Part shown: positions 1-8,816 of the stretch, one piece after another
How the letters are laid out: each line of letters starts with the position of its first letter
How positions within the stretch are numbered: position 1 is the first letter of the stretch
DNA from: JADJRG01 sp964474905
GTDB lineage: Bacteria; Myxococcota_A; Polyangia; Nannocystales; Nannocystaceae
Reading direction: 5' to 3'
Length of the DNA: 64,000 nt
NCBI GenBank assembly: GCA_964474905.1
Contig: CAYYUP010000013.1
Coordinates: forward strand, 1 to 64,000
Notes under the pieces: model-generated
The model's input: the letters and a program-made list of their open reading frames with translations, nothing else
Databases searched by the model: none
Told to the model about the DNA's origin: nothing
Program-made: the position numbers and the translations under genes

Positions 1-1
1 C

Positions 2-697
2 CTAGGGAGCCGCGAGCTGGCCCAGCTTAAATTTGACATAACCCGCAGTACCCGCATCATTGTAATAATCAAGCATCTGTACTTTAAAGTAGTTTCCCTC
101 GACGGTGCGAACTACATATACAACATCGCGAGCCTCAAGCGTATGCGCGTCCATATCGTAGTCGTACCAGAGATCAAAAGCATAGCCGGGCTCGGGCTCC
201 ATATCCTCGGGGCCGACCGTCACCTCGTCGACGCCGTAACCGTCGGCAGGCGCCTGCTCCAGGGTCTCAAAGGGCGTGCCCTCGACCAGGGCGACGCCGA
301 CATCTTGACTGCCACTGGTGCCGCTATTGGCCTTCACATTAAAGCGTAAAAGGCCCACATCCCAGAGCGTCGAGTCCTCGGCAGAAATCGGCTCGACCTG
401 CATCAGCGCCTCTAGGTCTAGGTAGACCCAGGCCTTCTCGTCGCGGCCGTCGATGATCACCGTCGACGATCCGTCTCCGTTGTCCTCGATGACAACCGGT
501 GGCCCGTCTTCCCCCGCGTCATCGCCACTGAGCACCGGCGTGCAAGCACCCAAAGCCAGCACAAGCCCCGCTGCCACAGGTGCTATGCTACCCCCAAGGA
601 GCTGCAACAGACGTCTCGCCGCACCTGTCGTCGTAATGCGAGTGGTCGCTGCCGTGCAAGCAGTCGTGGTTATTTGAGTGTTCGAGAGGTCATTCAT
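2..697 (-). CDS. HmuY-like heme-binding lipoprotein
   Basis: The 231-residue protein has a signal peptide ending in a lipobox (LALGAC, Cys at about residue 52), so it should be a surface or outer-membrane lipoprotein. The C-terminal half has the aromatic HmuY-type pattern: WDVGLLRF, then FDLWYDYD, VVYVVRTVEGNYFKVQML and YVKFKL. HmuY proteins bind heme and deliver it to a TonB receptor. The gene lies 12 bp after the receptor gene. Its Shine-Dalgarno AAGGAG overlaps the receptor stop codon, so translation is probably coupled. The TAG stop is at positions 2-4, so the gene is complete. Heme as ligand is inferred from the family and has not been shown for this protein. Confidence 0.8.
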   Translation of the reverse strand: MNDLSNTQITTTACTAATTRITTTGAARRLLQLLGGSIAPVAAGLVLALGACTPVLSGDDAGEDGPPVVIEDNGDGSSTVIIDGRDEKAWVYLDLEALMQVEPISAEDSTLWDVGLLRFNVKANSGTSGSQDVGVALVEGTPFETLEQAPADGYGVDEVTVGPEDMEPEPGYAFDLWYDYDMDAHTLEARDVVYVVRTVEGNYFKVQMLDYYNDAGTAGYVKFKLGQLAAP

Positions 698-709
698 CGT
701 CAGGGCTCC

Positions 710-2845
710 TTAGTAGTGTGCGTTGATTCCGCCGTAGAAGCTCCGCGGCGCCAGGGGAATATAGCGGGCATCACCGGCCCCGAGAATATTGTCGACACCG
801 ACAAATGCGTCAAAGTAGCGCCAGATCCGCTGGCTGATCCGCAAATCGATGGTCGCAAAAGGCGCCGTGAGGGTGTCCTCTAGGGCCTCGCCGTAGTAGA
901 GCTGGCGGCCAAAGACCTTGGTCCGCAGGTTAATGTGGGTGCGCACGCGCGGCACCTTGACGCTGAGAACCAATGATCCTTGGTGCAGCGAACGCCCGAG
1001 CAGCGGCTTGTGCAGGATCAGATCGCGGGTATCGGTGAGCGTGTAGGTCGCAGCAATCTGGAGGATTTTTTTGCCGCGCGCGACCGCGTGCAACTCGATA
1101 CCCTGAGTCTTGGCAACGCCAGTATTGGCGTATTTCCAATTGCCCATGGCATCCGAGGTGTCGATGTAGATCAGGTTGCGCAGGCGGTTATGGAAGGCCG
1201 CTGCACCGATATCGAGCCAAGCCCGCGGCCGCCATTCGATGCCCCCAAGACCGCCCCAGGAGGTTTCTGGCTCCAACGAGGGGTCGCCGCGGATGATGTA
1301 CCCGACCGCAGAATTCGGGAATTCCAAAAACATTTCGCGAAAACTCGGCGCCCGAAATCCACGACCGTAGCTCGCTCGAAATGTCCACTTTGGATCGGGG
1401 TCGACACGCAGCGCCAGGCGAGGCATCGCGTAGACCCCGAAGAGGCTGTCGACGTCGACCCGCAGCCCCGGGACCACCCGCACCTTGACCTCGTTGTCGC
1501 GAAGCGTCCACTCGTCCTGGACAAAGAGCGCGATCCGCTGGCGATCGCGACGATCACCGGGCAGGCGCGGCGTATCGAGAAACTCAACCAACCCCTCGAC
1601 GCCAGCGCTGAGGCTGTGAGGACCGATCATATGGTCGTACTGAGCGAGCGCCTGCAGCAGCTGATCGGCGGTGCGCTGGACCGTATCCAAATCATCATCG
1701 CCGCGCTGGTCTAGGAGCGCGTTGTCGACGAAGCGGGTGTAGTGCAGACGCATTCGCAACCGCGCCGGCGCCGACCAGATGATCTCAGGGGTCAGCGAAG
1801 CTCCGATGATCCGAGTGAAGTTTCGACGGTCAAAGACCGCGCCACCGCCCTCTTCGATCACCCCGCGCAGGTCCCTCTGCGAGTAGTCCGTGGTCGCGAT
1901 GATGTTGATGCCATCGCGAGGCGAGTAGACCGTGCGATGACCGACGTTGGCCGTATACCCCGAGGGCGCGTTGGTGGTCTCGCTCGAGGTATCGAGGTCG
2001 TAGCCGTCCGTGCGGTGAAAACCACCGCTTAGCCGACTGCGCCAGCGCCGACGCATGATGCCGACAAGGCCACTGGCGTCGACCGTGCGCCGCGAACCGT
2101 AGACCGCGTGGGCTTCGGCGACCAGCGGCCGGTCGATGTCGCGGGTGATCAGGTTGACGACGCCACCCATCGCGTCCGATCCGTAAAGGACCGAAGCTGG
2201 CCCTTTGACCACCTCGACCTGACGCAGACCCTCCGAGCTGAAGCGGGTGAGATCGATGACCCCGTTTAACCGACCGGTCGCCCGCAAACCGTCGATGAGG
2301 ATCAAGGTGTGCTGCGGATCGAGACCAAGAAGGCGGATCCCCAGGCCTCCAGCCCCCCCGCGTGCCCCCGGGGTGATCTGGATCCCCGGCTGCTCCTCCA
2401 GGATCTCGGCGGCGTTTTCGGCCCCCGACGCCTCGATCTGCTCGCGCGTGACCACCTCGGTAACGACCGAGGTATCGCCGAGACTCTCCTCGGTGCGCGA
2501 TGCCGTGACCACAATCGTGCGCTGCTGCTGCGCGACTTTGTCTTTGTCCCTGTCGTTTTGATCCCCGTGATTGCGGGCATCCTTCTCGTTTTGCCCGCTT
2601 TGCTCGCTTTTCTCGCCTTGATCACGACGGTCGCCATCCCGAGTACGACGATTACGAGCGCGATCGTCGTCCGACTCAGCCGATTCGTCCGCCCCCTGGG
2701 TGGTGCCAGCAGGCAACTCTGTGGGCACTGCCGCGCGAAGAGAGGCGGGCCCGAGTAAACACACCAACACCAACGACGCGATCGTGCCGCGGGTGCAGCA
2801 CACCGCCCATGGCTCGAATCCTGGACCAGCACGTCGTGGGTACAT
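710..2845 (-). CDS. TonB-dependent outer-membrane receptor
   Basis: This is a ligand-gated outer-membrane importer powered by TonB-ExbBD. An N-terminal signal peptide is followed by a polar, charged linker. A plug domain follows, with IVVTASRTEES, then EILEEQPGIQI, IRLLGLDPQHTLILIDGL, and VEVVKGPASVLYGSDAMGGVVNLITR. The 22-strand barrel runs to a terminal aromatic, YGGINAHY. The ATG at 2845 was chosen because it directly precedes a plausible signal peptide; the longer reading frame would run into the divergent gene. With HmuY-like genes on both sides, the likely substrate is heme or another iron complex. The start-to-start gap to the divergent gene is only 66 bp. I found no clear Fur box there. 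Confidence 0.9.
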   Translation of the reverse strand: MYPRRAGPGFEPWAVCCTRGTIASLVLVCLLGPASLRAAVPTELPAGTTQGADESAESDDDRARNRRTRDGDRRDQGEKSEQSGQNEKDARNHGDQNDRDKDKVAQQQRTIVVTASRTEESLGDTSVVTEVVTREQIEASGAENAAEILEEQPGIQITPGARGGAGGLGIRLLGLDPQHTLILIDGLRATGRLNGVIDLTRFSSEGLRQVEVVKGPASVLYGSDAMGGVVNLITRDIDRPLVAEAHAVYGSRRTVDASGLVGIMRRRWRSRLSGGFHRTDGYDLDTSSETTNAPSGYTANVGHRTVYSPRDGINIIATTDYSQRDLRGVIEEGGGAVFDRRNFTRIIGASLTPEIIWSAPARLRMRLHYTRFVDNALLDQRGDDDLDTVQRTADQLLQALAQYDHMIGPHSLSAGVEGLVEFLDTPRLPGDRRDRQRIALFVQDEWTLRDNEVKVRVVPGLRVDVDSLFGVYAMPRLALRVDPDPKWTFRASYGRGFRAPSFREMFLEFPNSAVGYIIRGDPSLEPETSWGGLGGIEWRPRAWLDIGAAAFHNRLRNLIYIDTSDAMGNWKYANTGVAKTQGIELHAVARGKKILQIAATYTLTDTRDLILHKPLLGRSLHQGSLVLSVKVPRVRTHINLRTKVFGRQLYYGEALEDTLTAPFATIDLRISQRIWRYFDAFVGVDNILGAGDARYIPLAPRSFYGGINAHY

Positions 2846-2911
2846 GGCGCCCGTTTTGCCCGCCCACTGTCGCTTCCGACCCGGACCGGCAGGGTGTATA
2901 CCACCCGGGAA

Positions 2912-3529
2912 ATGAAAATGAACTCGGTCTTCAATGGTCGACGACGAGAGGCGACGCACCTCGCCCGATTCGTAGGAGCGCTCCTGCTCACGGTGGCCTG
3001 TGGAGCCGACGAAGACTCATCTCTACCGGTCTGCGACCAGGCGCTCTGCTCGGTCGATGATCACGAGGGCAGCGGCGATGGCGTGCACACAACGGTCGTT
3101 CGCGCCACCGACGAGGACACGCCGGTCTACTTCAGCTTCGCCGACCCAAACGCAGCGCTCAGCGCCCAAGCCATCGACGCCGGTAACTGGGACCTCTCCT
3201 TCGCCCAAACAGAGATCCGCGTCAACGGTGGCATCAGCGGCGATGGTGGCGTCGAGATCACCTGGGTCGATGAGATCAGCATCGGCGACGCCGAAACCCC
3301 GGCCGACGACGGCTGGGTCAGCGATAGCGACGAAGACCTCGCCTTCGCCCAGGGCAAAGGCTGGTACCGCTACGACCTGCTCAACCACGTCGTCGAACCC
3401 CGCGACCGCCTCTACTACGTGCGCGCAACCGACGGCTCACTCTACGCCCTCGAGATGATCAGCTACTACGACTACTCGGGCGAATCCCGCTACCCAACCT
3501 TCGAGTGGATCGCCCTACCAACCCCCTAG
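2912..3529 (+). CDS. second HmuY-like lipoprotein
   Basis: The protein has about 205 residues and a lipoprotein signal (LLLTVACGAD). It shares the HmuY-type layout with the gene at 2-697: WDLSFAQTEIRVNGG, then WYRYDLLNHVVEPRDRLYYVRATDGSLYALEMISYYD. It diverges from the receptor gene, so the two HmuY-like genes flank one receptor. ATG codons at 2912 and 2918 and a GTG at 2894 are possible starts. GGGA at 2907-2910 sits best for 2918. The two paralogues are clearly different in sequence, which suggests different ligands or conditions rather than a recent duplication. Confidence 0.78.
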   Translation: MKMNSVFNGRRREATHLARFVGALLLTVACGADEDSSLPVCDQALCSVDDHEGSGDGVHTTVVRATDEDTPVYFSFADPNAALSAQAIDAGNWDLSFAQTEIRVNGGISGDGGVEITWVDEISIGDAETPADDGWVSDSDEDLAFAQGKGWYRYDLLNHVVEPRDRLYYVRATDGSLYALEMISYYDYSGESRYPTFEWIALPTP

Positions 3530-3530
3530 T

Positions 3531-3583
3531 CTTTTCTTCTTCTTCTTTTTCTTCTTCTTCTTTTTCTTCTTCTTCTTCCCTTC
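3531..3583. repeat. polypyrimidine CTT-rich microsatellite
   Basis: Nearly pure C/T on the plus strand, built from (CTT)n interrupted by T-runs. It lies between two convergent genes. Reading frames through it give poly-Lys or Phe/Ser and are not genes. The T-runs might help termination of the plus-strand HmuY gene, but I saw no hairpin. Confidence 0.85.
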
Positions 3584-3608
3584 GAGTTCGCGCGCATCTA
3601 CTGGGCCT

Positions 3609-4628
3609 TCAGCGCGTATCCAGGCGCAGATCGATCGGCACCTTGCTCGCCTGACCGCCGACCTCCCGGACCCATCGCGGCACCAAAAATCCGGGCAGCT
3701 CGCGGAGCAATGCCCGAGCGAGTTCCTGCGTACGCGCCTCGGGCACCTCAAAATGAGCCGCACCGGCAACGCGATCGAGCAGGTGTAAATAGTAGGGCAG
3801 TACGCCGACCTCAAAGAGCCGCTCGGAGAGCTGGATTAGCACCGCAGCGCTGTCGTTGACGCCGCGCAGGAGAACGCTCTGGTTGAAAAGTGTCACGCCA
3901 ACGGCCCGCAACTTCGCGATCGATTCGGCAACCTCGTCGTCGATTTCGCGGGCGTGATTGATATGAAAAACGACGATCGTCGGCCACGGCGCTCCGCCCA
4001 AAAGCTCGACAAGCGCCGGTGTGATCCGGCTTGGGATGGTGATCGGCAAGCGGGTGTGCAGGCGAAGGCGGCAGAGCTGCGGCAGATCGCCAAGTGCCCC
4101 CATGAGCGCGCCCAGCTGCTCATCCTTGGCCATCAGCGGATCACCACCAGAGAGGATCACCTCGTTCACCTCCGGGTGCGCGCGCACGTACTCGACGATC
4201 CGCACAAGCTCAGCCCCGCCCAGGGCGTGGTCACCGTAGGGAAAATGGCGGCGAAAACAGTAGCGACAGTTGATCGCGCAGCCGCCCCGCAGCAGCAGCA
4301 ACACCCGCGAGCGGTACTTGTGCAGAAGCCCCGGCAGCGCCGCGTCCTGCTCCGCTAGCGGGTCGCGAACAAAACCAGGCACGACCTCAAACTCGTCGGC
4401 GAGCGGCAGCACCTGGCGAAGCAGCGGATCGTCGGCGTCGCCCTTGATCATGCGCGCGGCAAAGGCACGCGGCACCCGCATCGCGAAGAGATCGCGAGCC
4501 CGAAGACCCACAGCGAGCGGAGTTGCGTCGATCTCCAAGTACGAAAGCAGATCCAGCGGATCGGTGAAGGCACTAGCGAGCTCGCTCTGCCAGCGTTGAC
4601 GGGTGATCTGGACGAGCGGCGCGGTCAT
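3609..4628 (-). CDS. epmB: EF-P beta-lysylation protein EpmB (lysine 2,3-aminomutase family)
   Basis: This is a radical-SAM, PLP-dependent aminomutase of 339 residues, the length of EpmB (about 340) rather than clostridial lysine 2,3-aminomutase (over 400). The iron-sulfur motif is CX3CX2C with Cys117, Cys121 and Cys124 (GGCAINCRYCFRRHFPY). It also has the EpmB-like stretches DDPLLRQVLP, PGLLHKYRSRVLLL, ILSGGDPLMAKD, HINHAREID, LFNQSVLLRGVND and PYYLHLLDRVAGAAHF. EpmB makes (R)-beta-lysine, which EpmA attaches to elongation factor P. No EpmA or EF-P gene is in the window. The gene diverges from the dehydrogenase gene, with 64 bp between starts. Confidence 0.93.
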   Translation of the reverse strand: MTAPLVQITRQRWQSELASAFTDPLDLLSYLEIDATPLAVGLRARDLFAMRVPRAFAARMIKGDADDPLLRQVLPLADEFEVVPGFVRDPLAEQDAALPGLLHKYRSRVLLLLRGGCAINCRYCFRRHFPYGDHALGGAELVRIVEYVRAHPEVNEVILSGGDPLMAKDEQLGALMGALGDLPQLCRLRLHTRLPITIPSRITPALVELLGGAPWPTIVVFHINHAREIDDEVAESIAKLRAVGVTLFNQSVLLRGVNDSAAVLIQLSERLFEVGVLPYYLHLLDRVAGAAHFEVPEARTQELARALLRELPGFLVPRWVREVGGQASKVPIDLRLDTR

Positions 4629-4692
4629 GGGCGTGGGGCGCCGGATGGTAGCAGCGCCTCACAGGGGCAGAAAGCGCGTACACTCCGAACCC

Positions 4693-5508
4693 ATGCGAAA
4701 GCTCCGGGATCGAGTCGCAGTTATCACAGGTGCTGCTAGTGGGATCGGCCGGGCGACTGCCATCGCTCTCGCCGGACGCGGTGTCGATGTGGCCCTGGCC
4801 GATCTCGACGAGGTCGGCCTCCAACAGACCGCCCGCCAGGTCGAGGGCTACGGTCGTCGGGCGAGTACACACACCGTCGACGTCTCCGATCGCCCGGCGA
4901 TGGAGGCCCTCGCCGCCGAGGTCATCGACGCCCACGGCCGCGTGCACATCGTCGTCAACAACGCGGGTGTCTCGGTGTCAGCCCTCTTCGAAGAGCACTC
5001 GATCGAGGATTTTGAGTGGCTCTTCGGGATCAATTTTTGGGGTGTGATCTACGGCTGTAAATTTTTCCTGCCCCACCTCAAAGCTGCCGGGGAAGGGCAT
5101 ATCATCAATGTTTCGAGCCTTTTTGGGCTCATCGGCCTGCCCACGCAGAGTTCCTACGCGGCTTCCAAATTCGCGGTCCGCGGCTTTAGCGAGTCGCTGC
5201 GCACCGAGCTCCGACCGCACCACATCGGCGTAACCTCGGTGCACCCCGGCGGCATCAATACCAACATCGTCAAAAACTCGCGCTTCACCGAGCTGCACAA
5301 CGGCCAAAAGGCCAAGCTCGTCACAGAATTCGAGCGCCGCGCGTGGCCGCCAGAGCTGGTCGCCCGCAGGATTATCGACGCGATCGAGGGCGACAAGGCG
5401 CGCATGCTGGTCGGCCCCGAGACCTACTTCACCGACCTCGCCAAGCGATTTGCACCGAACCTGGCCAACCGGCTGGTCGAACGCCTTCGCCAACGCTTGG
5501 GCCTCTGA
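4693..5508 (+). CDS. short-chain dehydrogenase/reductase
   Basis: This is a 271-residue classical SDR. It has the NAD(P) motif TGAASGIG (residues 12-19), D-V near residue 65, NNAG, and the catalytic Ser-Tyr-Lys set with YAASK (Tyr155, Lys159). The Asp of LADLDE after the second beta strand hints at NAD preference. A PGGINTNI loop follows. The ATG at 4693 is the first plausible start. TACACT at 4679-4684 resembles a -10 element only 8 nt before the ATG, so the mRNA may be nearly leaderless. The substrate cannot be read from sequence. A Rieske oxygenase gene follows on the same strand 205 bp away, which allows but does not prove a shared oxidation pathway. Confidence 0.85.
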   Translation: MRKLRDRVAVITGAASGIGRATAIALAGRGVDVALADLDEVGLQQTARQVEGYGRRASTHTVDVSDRPAMEALAAEVIDAHGRVHIVVNNAGVSVSALFEEHSIEDFEWLFGINFWGVIYGCKFFLPHLKAAGEGHIINVSSLFGLIGLPTQSSYAASKFAVRGFSESLRTELRPHHIGVTSVHPGGINTNIVKNSRFTELHNGQKAKLVTEFERRAWPPELVARRIIDAIEGDKARMLVGPETYFTDLAKRFAPNLANRLVERLRQRLGL

Positions 5509-5713
5509 GCGCCGGCGCGCACAGGCGGCCAGGCCGGCGTGAAATCACAGCCCGCGGCCGTGAGTCGACTCCCCTGTGCTCCGCCGCATTTCGGCAAAAA
5601 CAACCGCTACAGGCCTCCTAAAGCGCACTTGCGGCGAAGTCCGAAGAAAGAGAGTCCCTCCGTTACGGAAGCGTTTCTTTCGGGGGTCTCGCTGCGCATA
5701 CTCCTCGAGCGCC

Positions 5714-6805
5714 ATGAACGTACGACTCCCGATCGCTCACCCTGACGCCCCCCTCCTGCCCCCCTACCCCCGTGGTTGGTACACGATCGCCGACTCGGAC
5801 GACGTCAAGGTCGGCGACGTCAAGGCGGTGCACGCCTTCGGCCGCGAGTTCGTGGTCTTCCGCGGCGAGAGCGGACAGGCTCAGGTTCTCAACGCCCACT
5901 GCCCGCACCTGGGTGCCCACCTGGGGCACGGCGGCAAGGTCTGTGGCGACAGCATCCGCTGCCCCTTCCACGGCTGGGAATTCGAGGGCAAAACCGGGGC
6001 TTGTACCCGCATCCCCAACGGCGATCCGATCCCGCCAAAGGCCAAGGTGCCGCGCTGGCACGTCGAAGAGCGCTACGGCATGATCATGATCTGGGTCCAC
6101 GACGAGGGCGTAGAGCCGCTGTGGCCCGTCGCCGAGTTCGAGGATTTTGACCTGTCCTGGTCCCCCTGGATCAAGACCGTTTGGGAGTTTAAAGCCCGCA
6201 TCCAGGACGTCGGCGAGAACGACTCGGACGTCACCCACGCACCGATCCTGCACACGCTCACCGGCTCGATACCCACGGTCGAGATGCAGACCGACGGCCC
6301 TGTCTGCGACTGGAAGCTCAACATGATGATCGAGCCTTCGGCCTTTGGCTTGCCCAACGTGCCGCGGATCTACAAGCTCCTGAAAATGGAGACGCCGCTA
6401 CCGGCCGAGATCAACGTCCGCCGCTCGGGCTTTAGCATCGGCCTCATCCGCCAACTCTCGCCGCTGATGGGCAACCTCTCGCTGCGCTCGCAGAGCCTTT
6501 GCTCGACGACGCCGATCGACGAGGATCACGTGCGCTTCACCGTACGCCACCGGATTGGCCCGGCGCCCAGCAAGGTGCTGACGCGGATCATGCTGCACCG
6601 CTACGGCAAGATCTTCGACGACATCTTCAGCGAGGACATCGACATCTGGAAGTACAAGGTCTACCGGATGCGACCGGCAGCAACCACAGGCGACTGGGCG
6701 ATCCTCAAGTTCCGCAAGTGGGCCCGCCAGTTCTACGCCGAGGGCGTCTACGAGGACGCGATGCGCCGCGAAGAGGAAATGCGAGCGAGCGGCGCCTTGC
6801 CCTAA
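5714..6805 (+). CDS. Rieske non-heme iron oxygenase, KshA/Neverland-like
   Basis: This 363-residue oxygenase has an N-terminal Rieske [2Fe-2S] domain with CPH (Cys63, His65) and CPFH (Cys83, His86), spaced 17 apart. The catalytic iron motif is ENDSDVTHAPILH (Glu168, Asn169, Asp172, His175, His180). The fold class includes 3-ketosteroid 9-alpha-hydroxylase and cholesterol 7-desaturase (DAF-36/Neverland); the CPHLGAHLGHGG and CPFHGWEF signatures fit that branch. Some myxobacteria make sterols, so a steroid or related lipid substrate is plausible, but that is inference. It would need a separate reductase, and none is adjacent. CATACT at 5697-5702 is a possible -10 shortly before the ATG. Confidence 0.85.
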   Translation: MNVRLPIAHPDAPLLPPYPRGWYTIADSDDVKVGDVKAVHAFGREFVVFRGESGQAQVLNAHCPHLGAHLGHGGKVCGDSIRCPFHGWEFEGKTGACTRIPNGDPIPPKAKVPRWHVEERYGMIMIWVHDEGVEPLWPVAEFEDFDLSWSPWIKTVWEFKARIQDVGENDSDVTHAPILHTLTGSIPTVEMQTDGPVCDWKLNMMIEPSAFGLPNVPRIYKLLKMETPLPAEINVRRSGFSIGLIRQLSPLMGNLSLRSQSLCSTTPIDEDHVRFTVRHRIGPAPSKVLTRIMLHRYGKIFDDIFSEDIDIWKYKVYRMRPAATTGDWAILKFRKWARQFYAEGVYEDAMRREEEMRASGALP

Positions 6806-6832
6806 GCTGCGACGAGCTGCGACAAGCTGCGG

Positions 6833-6868
6833 ACCGCTCAGCAAACCGCTCAGCAAACCGCTCAGCAA
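6833..6868. repeat. three tandem copies of a 12-bp unit
   Basis: ACCGCTCAGCAA is repeated three times exactly between the Rieske gene and the convergent lipoprotein gene. The third copy supplies the TGA stop of the minus-strand gene (6862-6864). Just upstream, GCTGCGACGA-type units at 6807-6832 are also repetitive. Confidence 0.9.
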
Positions 6869-8007
6869 ACCAGGCACTTGATGCCTGGCATGCTGCCGAT
6901 AAAATCGCCGAGCACCGAATCAAAGGTCACGCGAAAACCGACCTCCTCCGGGCAAGCCGCATCGCTAGAGAGCAGCGGATCGCTGTAATTTTCGGGGGCG
7001 ACGATCACCCGACCATCCCAGAGCTTGGTCAAGACAACCTGGCCCTTGCCGATGTCCTCGGCCCAGAGCCACTTCGGGTCGGCATCAAATTCAAAATTAT
7101 CGCTCGGTAGAGGCGTGTAGTTGCCGAGGTCCTGGGCGATGCAGAACTCAAAGACCGTGTAGGGCAGCGGCGTCTGCTGGAGGTTCTGGATCGCCGCATC
7201 AAAGTCGAGATCGGCGCAGCCCGCCATCGTCGATGTGAGCTCGGGCGTGGTCTCTGGCAGGTAGGTACCGACGATGCCGCGGAGCTTGACTTCACCGTCG
7301 ATGCGCCGCAAACGAAAGGCGATTGTGTCGCGAAAGACAGGTTGTTCACCGAGCGTCGCCCGGGTGATGGTGACGATCCGATCCTTGTCTTTGATGACCT
7401 TGCAAGGCAGCGAGCCGCCAGGCCCCCACTCTGAGGCATCGATCTGAAAGATGTCTGGGTGGGCCTGGACCAAGTCCCAGACCTGAGGCATCGACTCATC
7501 CCCGTCGGCGCAGGCAAAGGGCGCGTCGAGGCCAGAGATCGCCTTTGCGGTTCCGCGCTCAGGGCTCCACATCATCACCGCGCCCGGAGCGAGCATCGCC
7601 AGAGCGTCGGCGGCCACCTGCTGCGCCCCGGGGTCGGCCGGCAAGAGCAACGGATAGGGCACACAAGTCAGCGGACCCCCCGTCGTCGTGCCCGTCGTCG
7701 TGCCCGCAGTCGTGCCTGCGGTCGTGCCCGTCGTGCCCGTCGTGCCCGTCGTGCCTGCGGTCGTGCCCGTCGTGCCTGCGGTCGTGCCCGTCGTGCCCGC
7801 GGTCGCACTGCTGCTCTCCGAAGCACTCACAGTTCCTGTGCTGCCCGTGCTCGGCGACGATGTCGTCGAGCCCTCAGAGACGCTCTCGCTGGTCTCCTCC
7901 GACGCCGATGAGGCGCTGGTATGGAGGACGTCATCGCCGCAACTGCTGACGACGAGGAGCATCGCGCTCACGACCCGAGAGAACCCAGAGAGCGACGGCT
8001 TCGACAT
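6862..8007 (-). CDS. lipoprotein with Thr-Gly repeat linker, function unknown
   Basis: This is a 381-residue lipoprotein with lipobox VVSSCG near residue 23. A Ser/Thr-rich stretch and a long (GTT)n/(AGTT)n linker (about residues 40-112) follow. Then comes a globular domain of about 265 residues with several Cys, starting near LTCVPYPLLLPADPG and ending in GIKCLVC. This layout of anchor, flexible linker and one Cys-containing domain is typical of myxobacterial surface lipoproteins. I do not recognise the domain. The DNA coding for the linker is a tandem repeat and may vary in length between strains. The gene is convergent with the Rieske gene. Confidence 0.75.
   Translation of the reverse strand: MSKPSLSGFSRVVSAMLLVVSSCGDDVLHTSASSASEETSESVSEGSTTSSPSTGSTGTVSASESSSATAGTTGTTAGTTGTTAGTTGTTGTTGTTAGTTAGTTTGTTTGGPLTCVPYPLLLPADPGAQQVAADALAMLAPGAVMMWSPERGTAKAISGLDAPFACADGDESMPQVWDLVQAHPDIFQIDASEWGPGGSLPCKVIKDKDRIVTITRATLGEQPVFRDTIAFRLRRIDGEVKLRGIVGTYLPETTPELTSTMAGCADLDFDAAIQNLQQTPLPYTVFEFCIAQDLGNYTPLPSDNFEFDADPKWLWAEDIGKGQVVLTKLWDGRVIVAPENYSDPLLSSDAACPEEVGFRVTFDSVLGDFIGSMPGIKCLVC
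7680..7804. repeat. 9-bp-based tandem repeat coding for the TTG linker
   Basis: Imperfect GTCGTGCCC/T and GCGGTCGTGCC units inside the lipoprotein gene at 6862-8007. In-frame units code for GTT and AGTT on the minus strand. Unit gain or loss would keep the frame. Confidence 0.8.
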
Positions 8008-8171
8008 TGAAGCACGATAACACCGAGCGATCCCGGCTCAGAGCCGCGCCGCGCTCACACTCGTGCACGTGGAGGCCAAACTCGCGACCGACAACGAGCC
8101 GAGCGAAGGTCAGGCTGTCGTCCAACACGAACTCGAGAACCCCGAAAACTACAGGAATCCGGTGTCCTCAA

Positions 8172-8531
8172 TTACGGTTTTGGCTCGCCAACCACAAACG
8201 AGAGATCGCCTTTTACGTAGGGCTGGGTGCGCGTCGCCACCACCGCGCCCGCACAGTCAAAAAAGACGAGACTCGACGATACATTGATCGTCAACCACAT
8301 CTTGATCTCTCGGGTCTCGCCAGCCCCAAGCGGCGGCTCAACAGCGCTCGACTCGTCCGAAGACTTCGCGCTCTTCTTCTTCGTGACGACCTTGCAGATC
8401 TCGCTACCGCTCGCGTTCTCGACCGTCACGGGTCGCTTTTGCGACAACGTGTTGCCCTGACTGGCAAGTAACGCGCAGCCACTAAACCCCCAAAAGAAGG
8501 ACAAGCTGAGGCATAAGCTTTGAAGACGCAT
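8172..8531 (-). CDS. small lipoprotein, function unknown
   Basis: The 119-residue protein has a signal peptide with lipobox GFSGCA (Cys19). The mature part looks like a small beta-sandwich: VTVENASGSEICKVV, a charged KKKSAKSSDE insert, GETREIKMWLTIN, then SLVFFDCAGAVVATR. It resembles proteins annotated only as hypothetical lipoproteins in myxobacteria. The length and the mostly polar mature sequence argue for a real secreted product. It is flanked by 164 bp and 285 bp without genes, so it is probably a single-gene unit. Confidence 0.65.
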   Translation of the reverse strand: MRLQSLCLSLSFFWGFSGCALLASQGNTLSQKRPVTVENASGSEICKVVTKKKSAKSSDESSAVEPPLGAGETREIKMWLTINVSSSLVFFDCAGAVVATRTQPYVKGDLSFVVGEPKP

Positions 8532-8816
8532 CCAAGAATCCTAACAACTCGCAGGATAGATGATGCCGTAAATGATACGGGCATTACCGATCGCCTCAAA
8601 TGGGGGCATCTGCACCCGTTTATTACTACCGCACATAGTCGTCCGAGGTCTTTGTGCGGCGATCAAGGGGCACAAACAAGGATGCAGAGGCTCGAATAAC
8701 GCTGTTCTATACGATCTCTAAATACTCGCCGATCCGCACGCCATTCGATAGCGTATCGGCCGTGGCGACTGCTCTCGCGAGCTGGCGCAAACAACCTCAG
8801 CACAGAACCAATCACG

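Noticed and set aside
980..1714. 244-residue plus-strand frame inside the TonB receptor gene
   Set aside because: It is the antisense of a well-supported receptor with no domain of its own.
2809..2840. tRNA-like GGCTCGAATCC
   Set aside because: A single T-loop-like string inside the receptor gene with no matching stems.
2846..2911. Fur box between receptor and second HmuY gene
   Set aside because: No 19-bp GATAATGATAATCATTATC-like match could be seen.
3515..3814. Reading frame ending in a long poly-Lys run
   Set aside because: It is the reverse of the CTT microsatellite plus the epmB antisense; no protein features.
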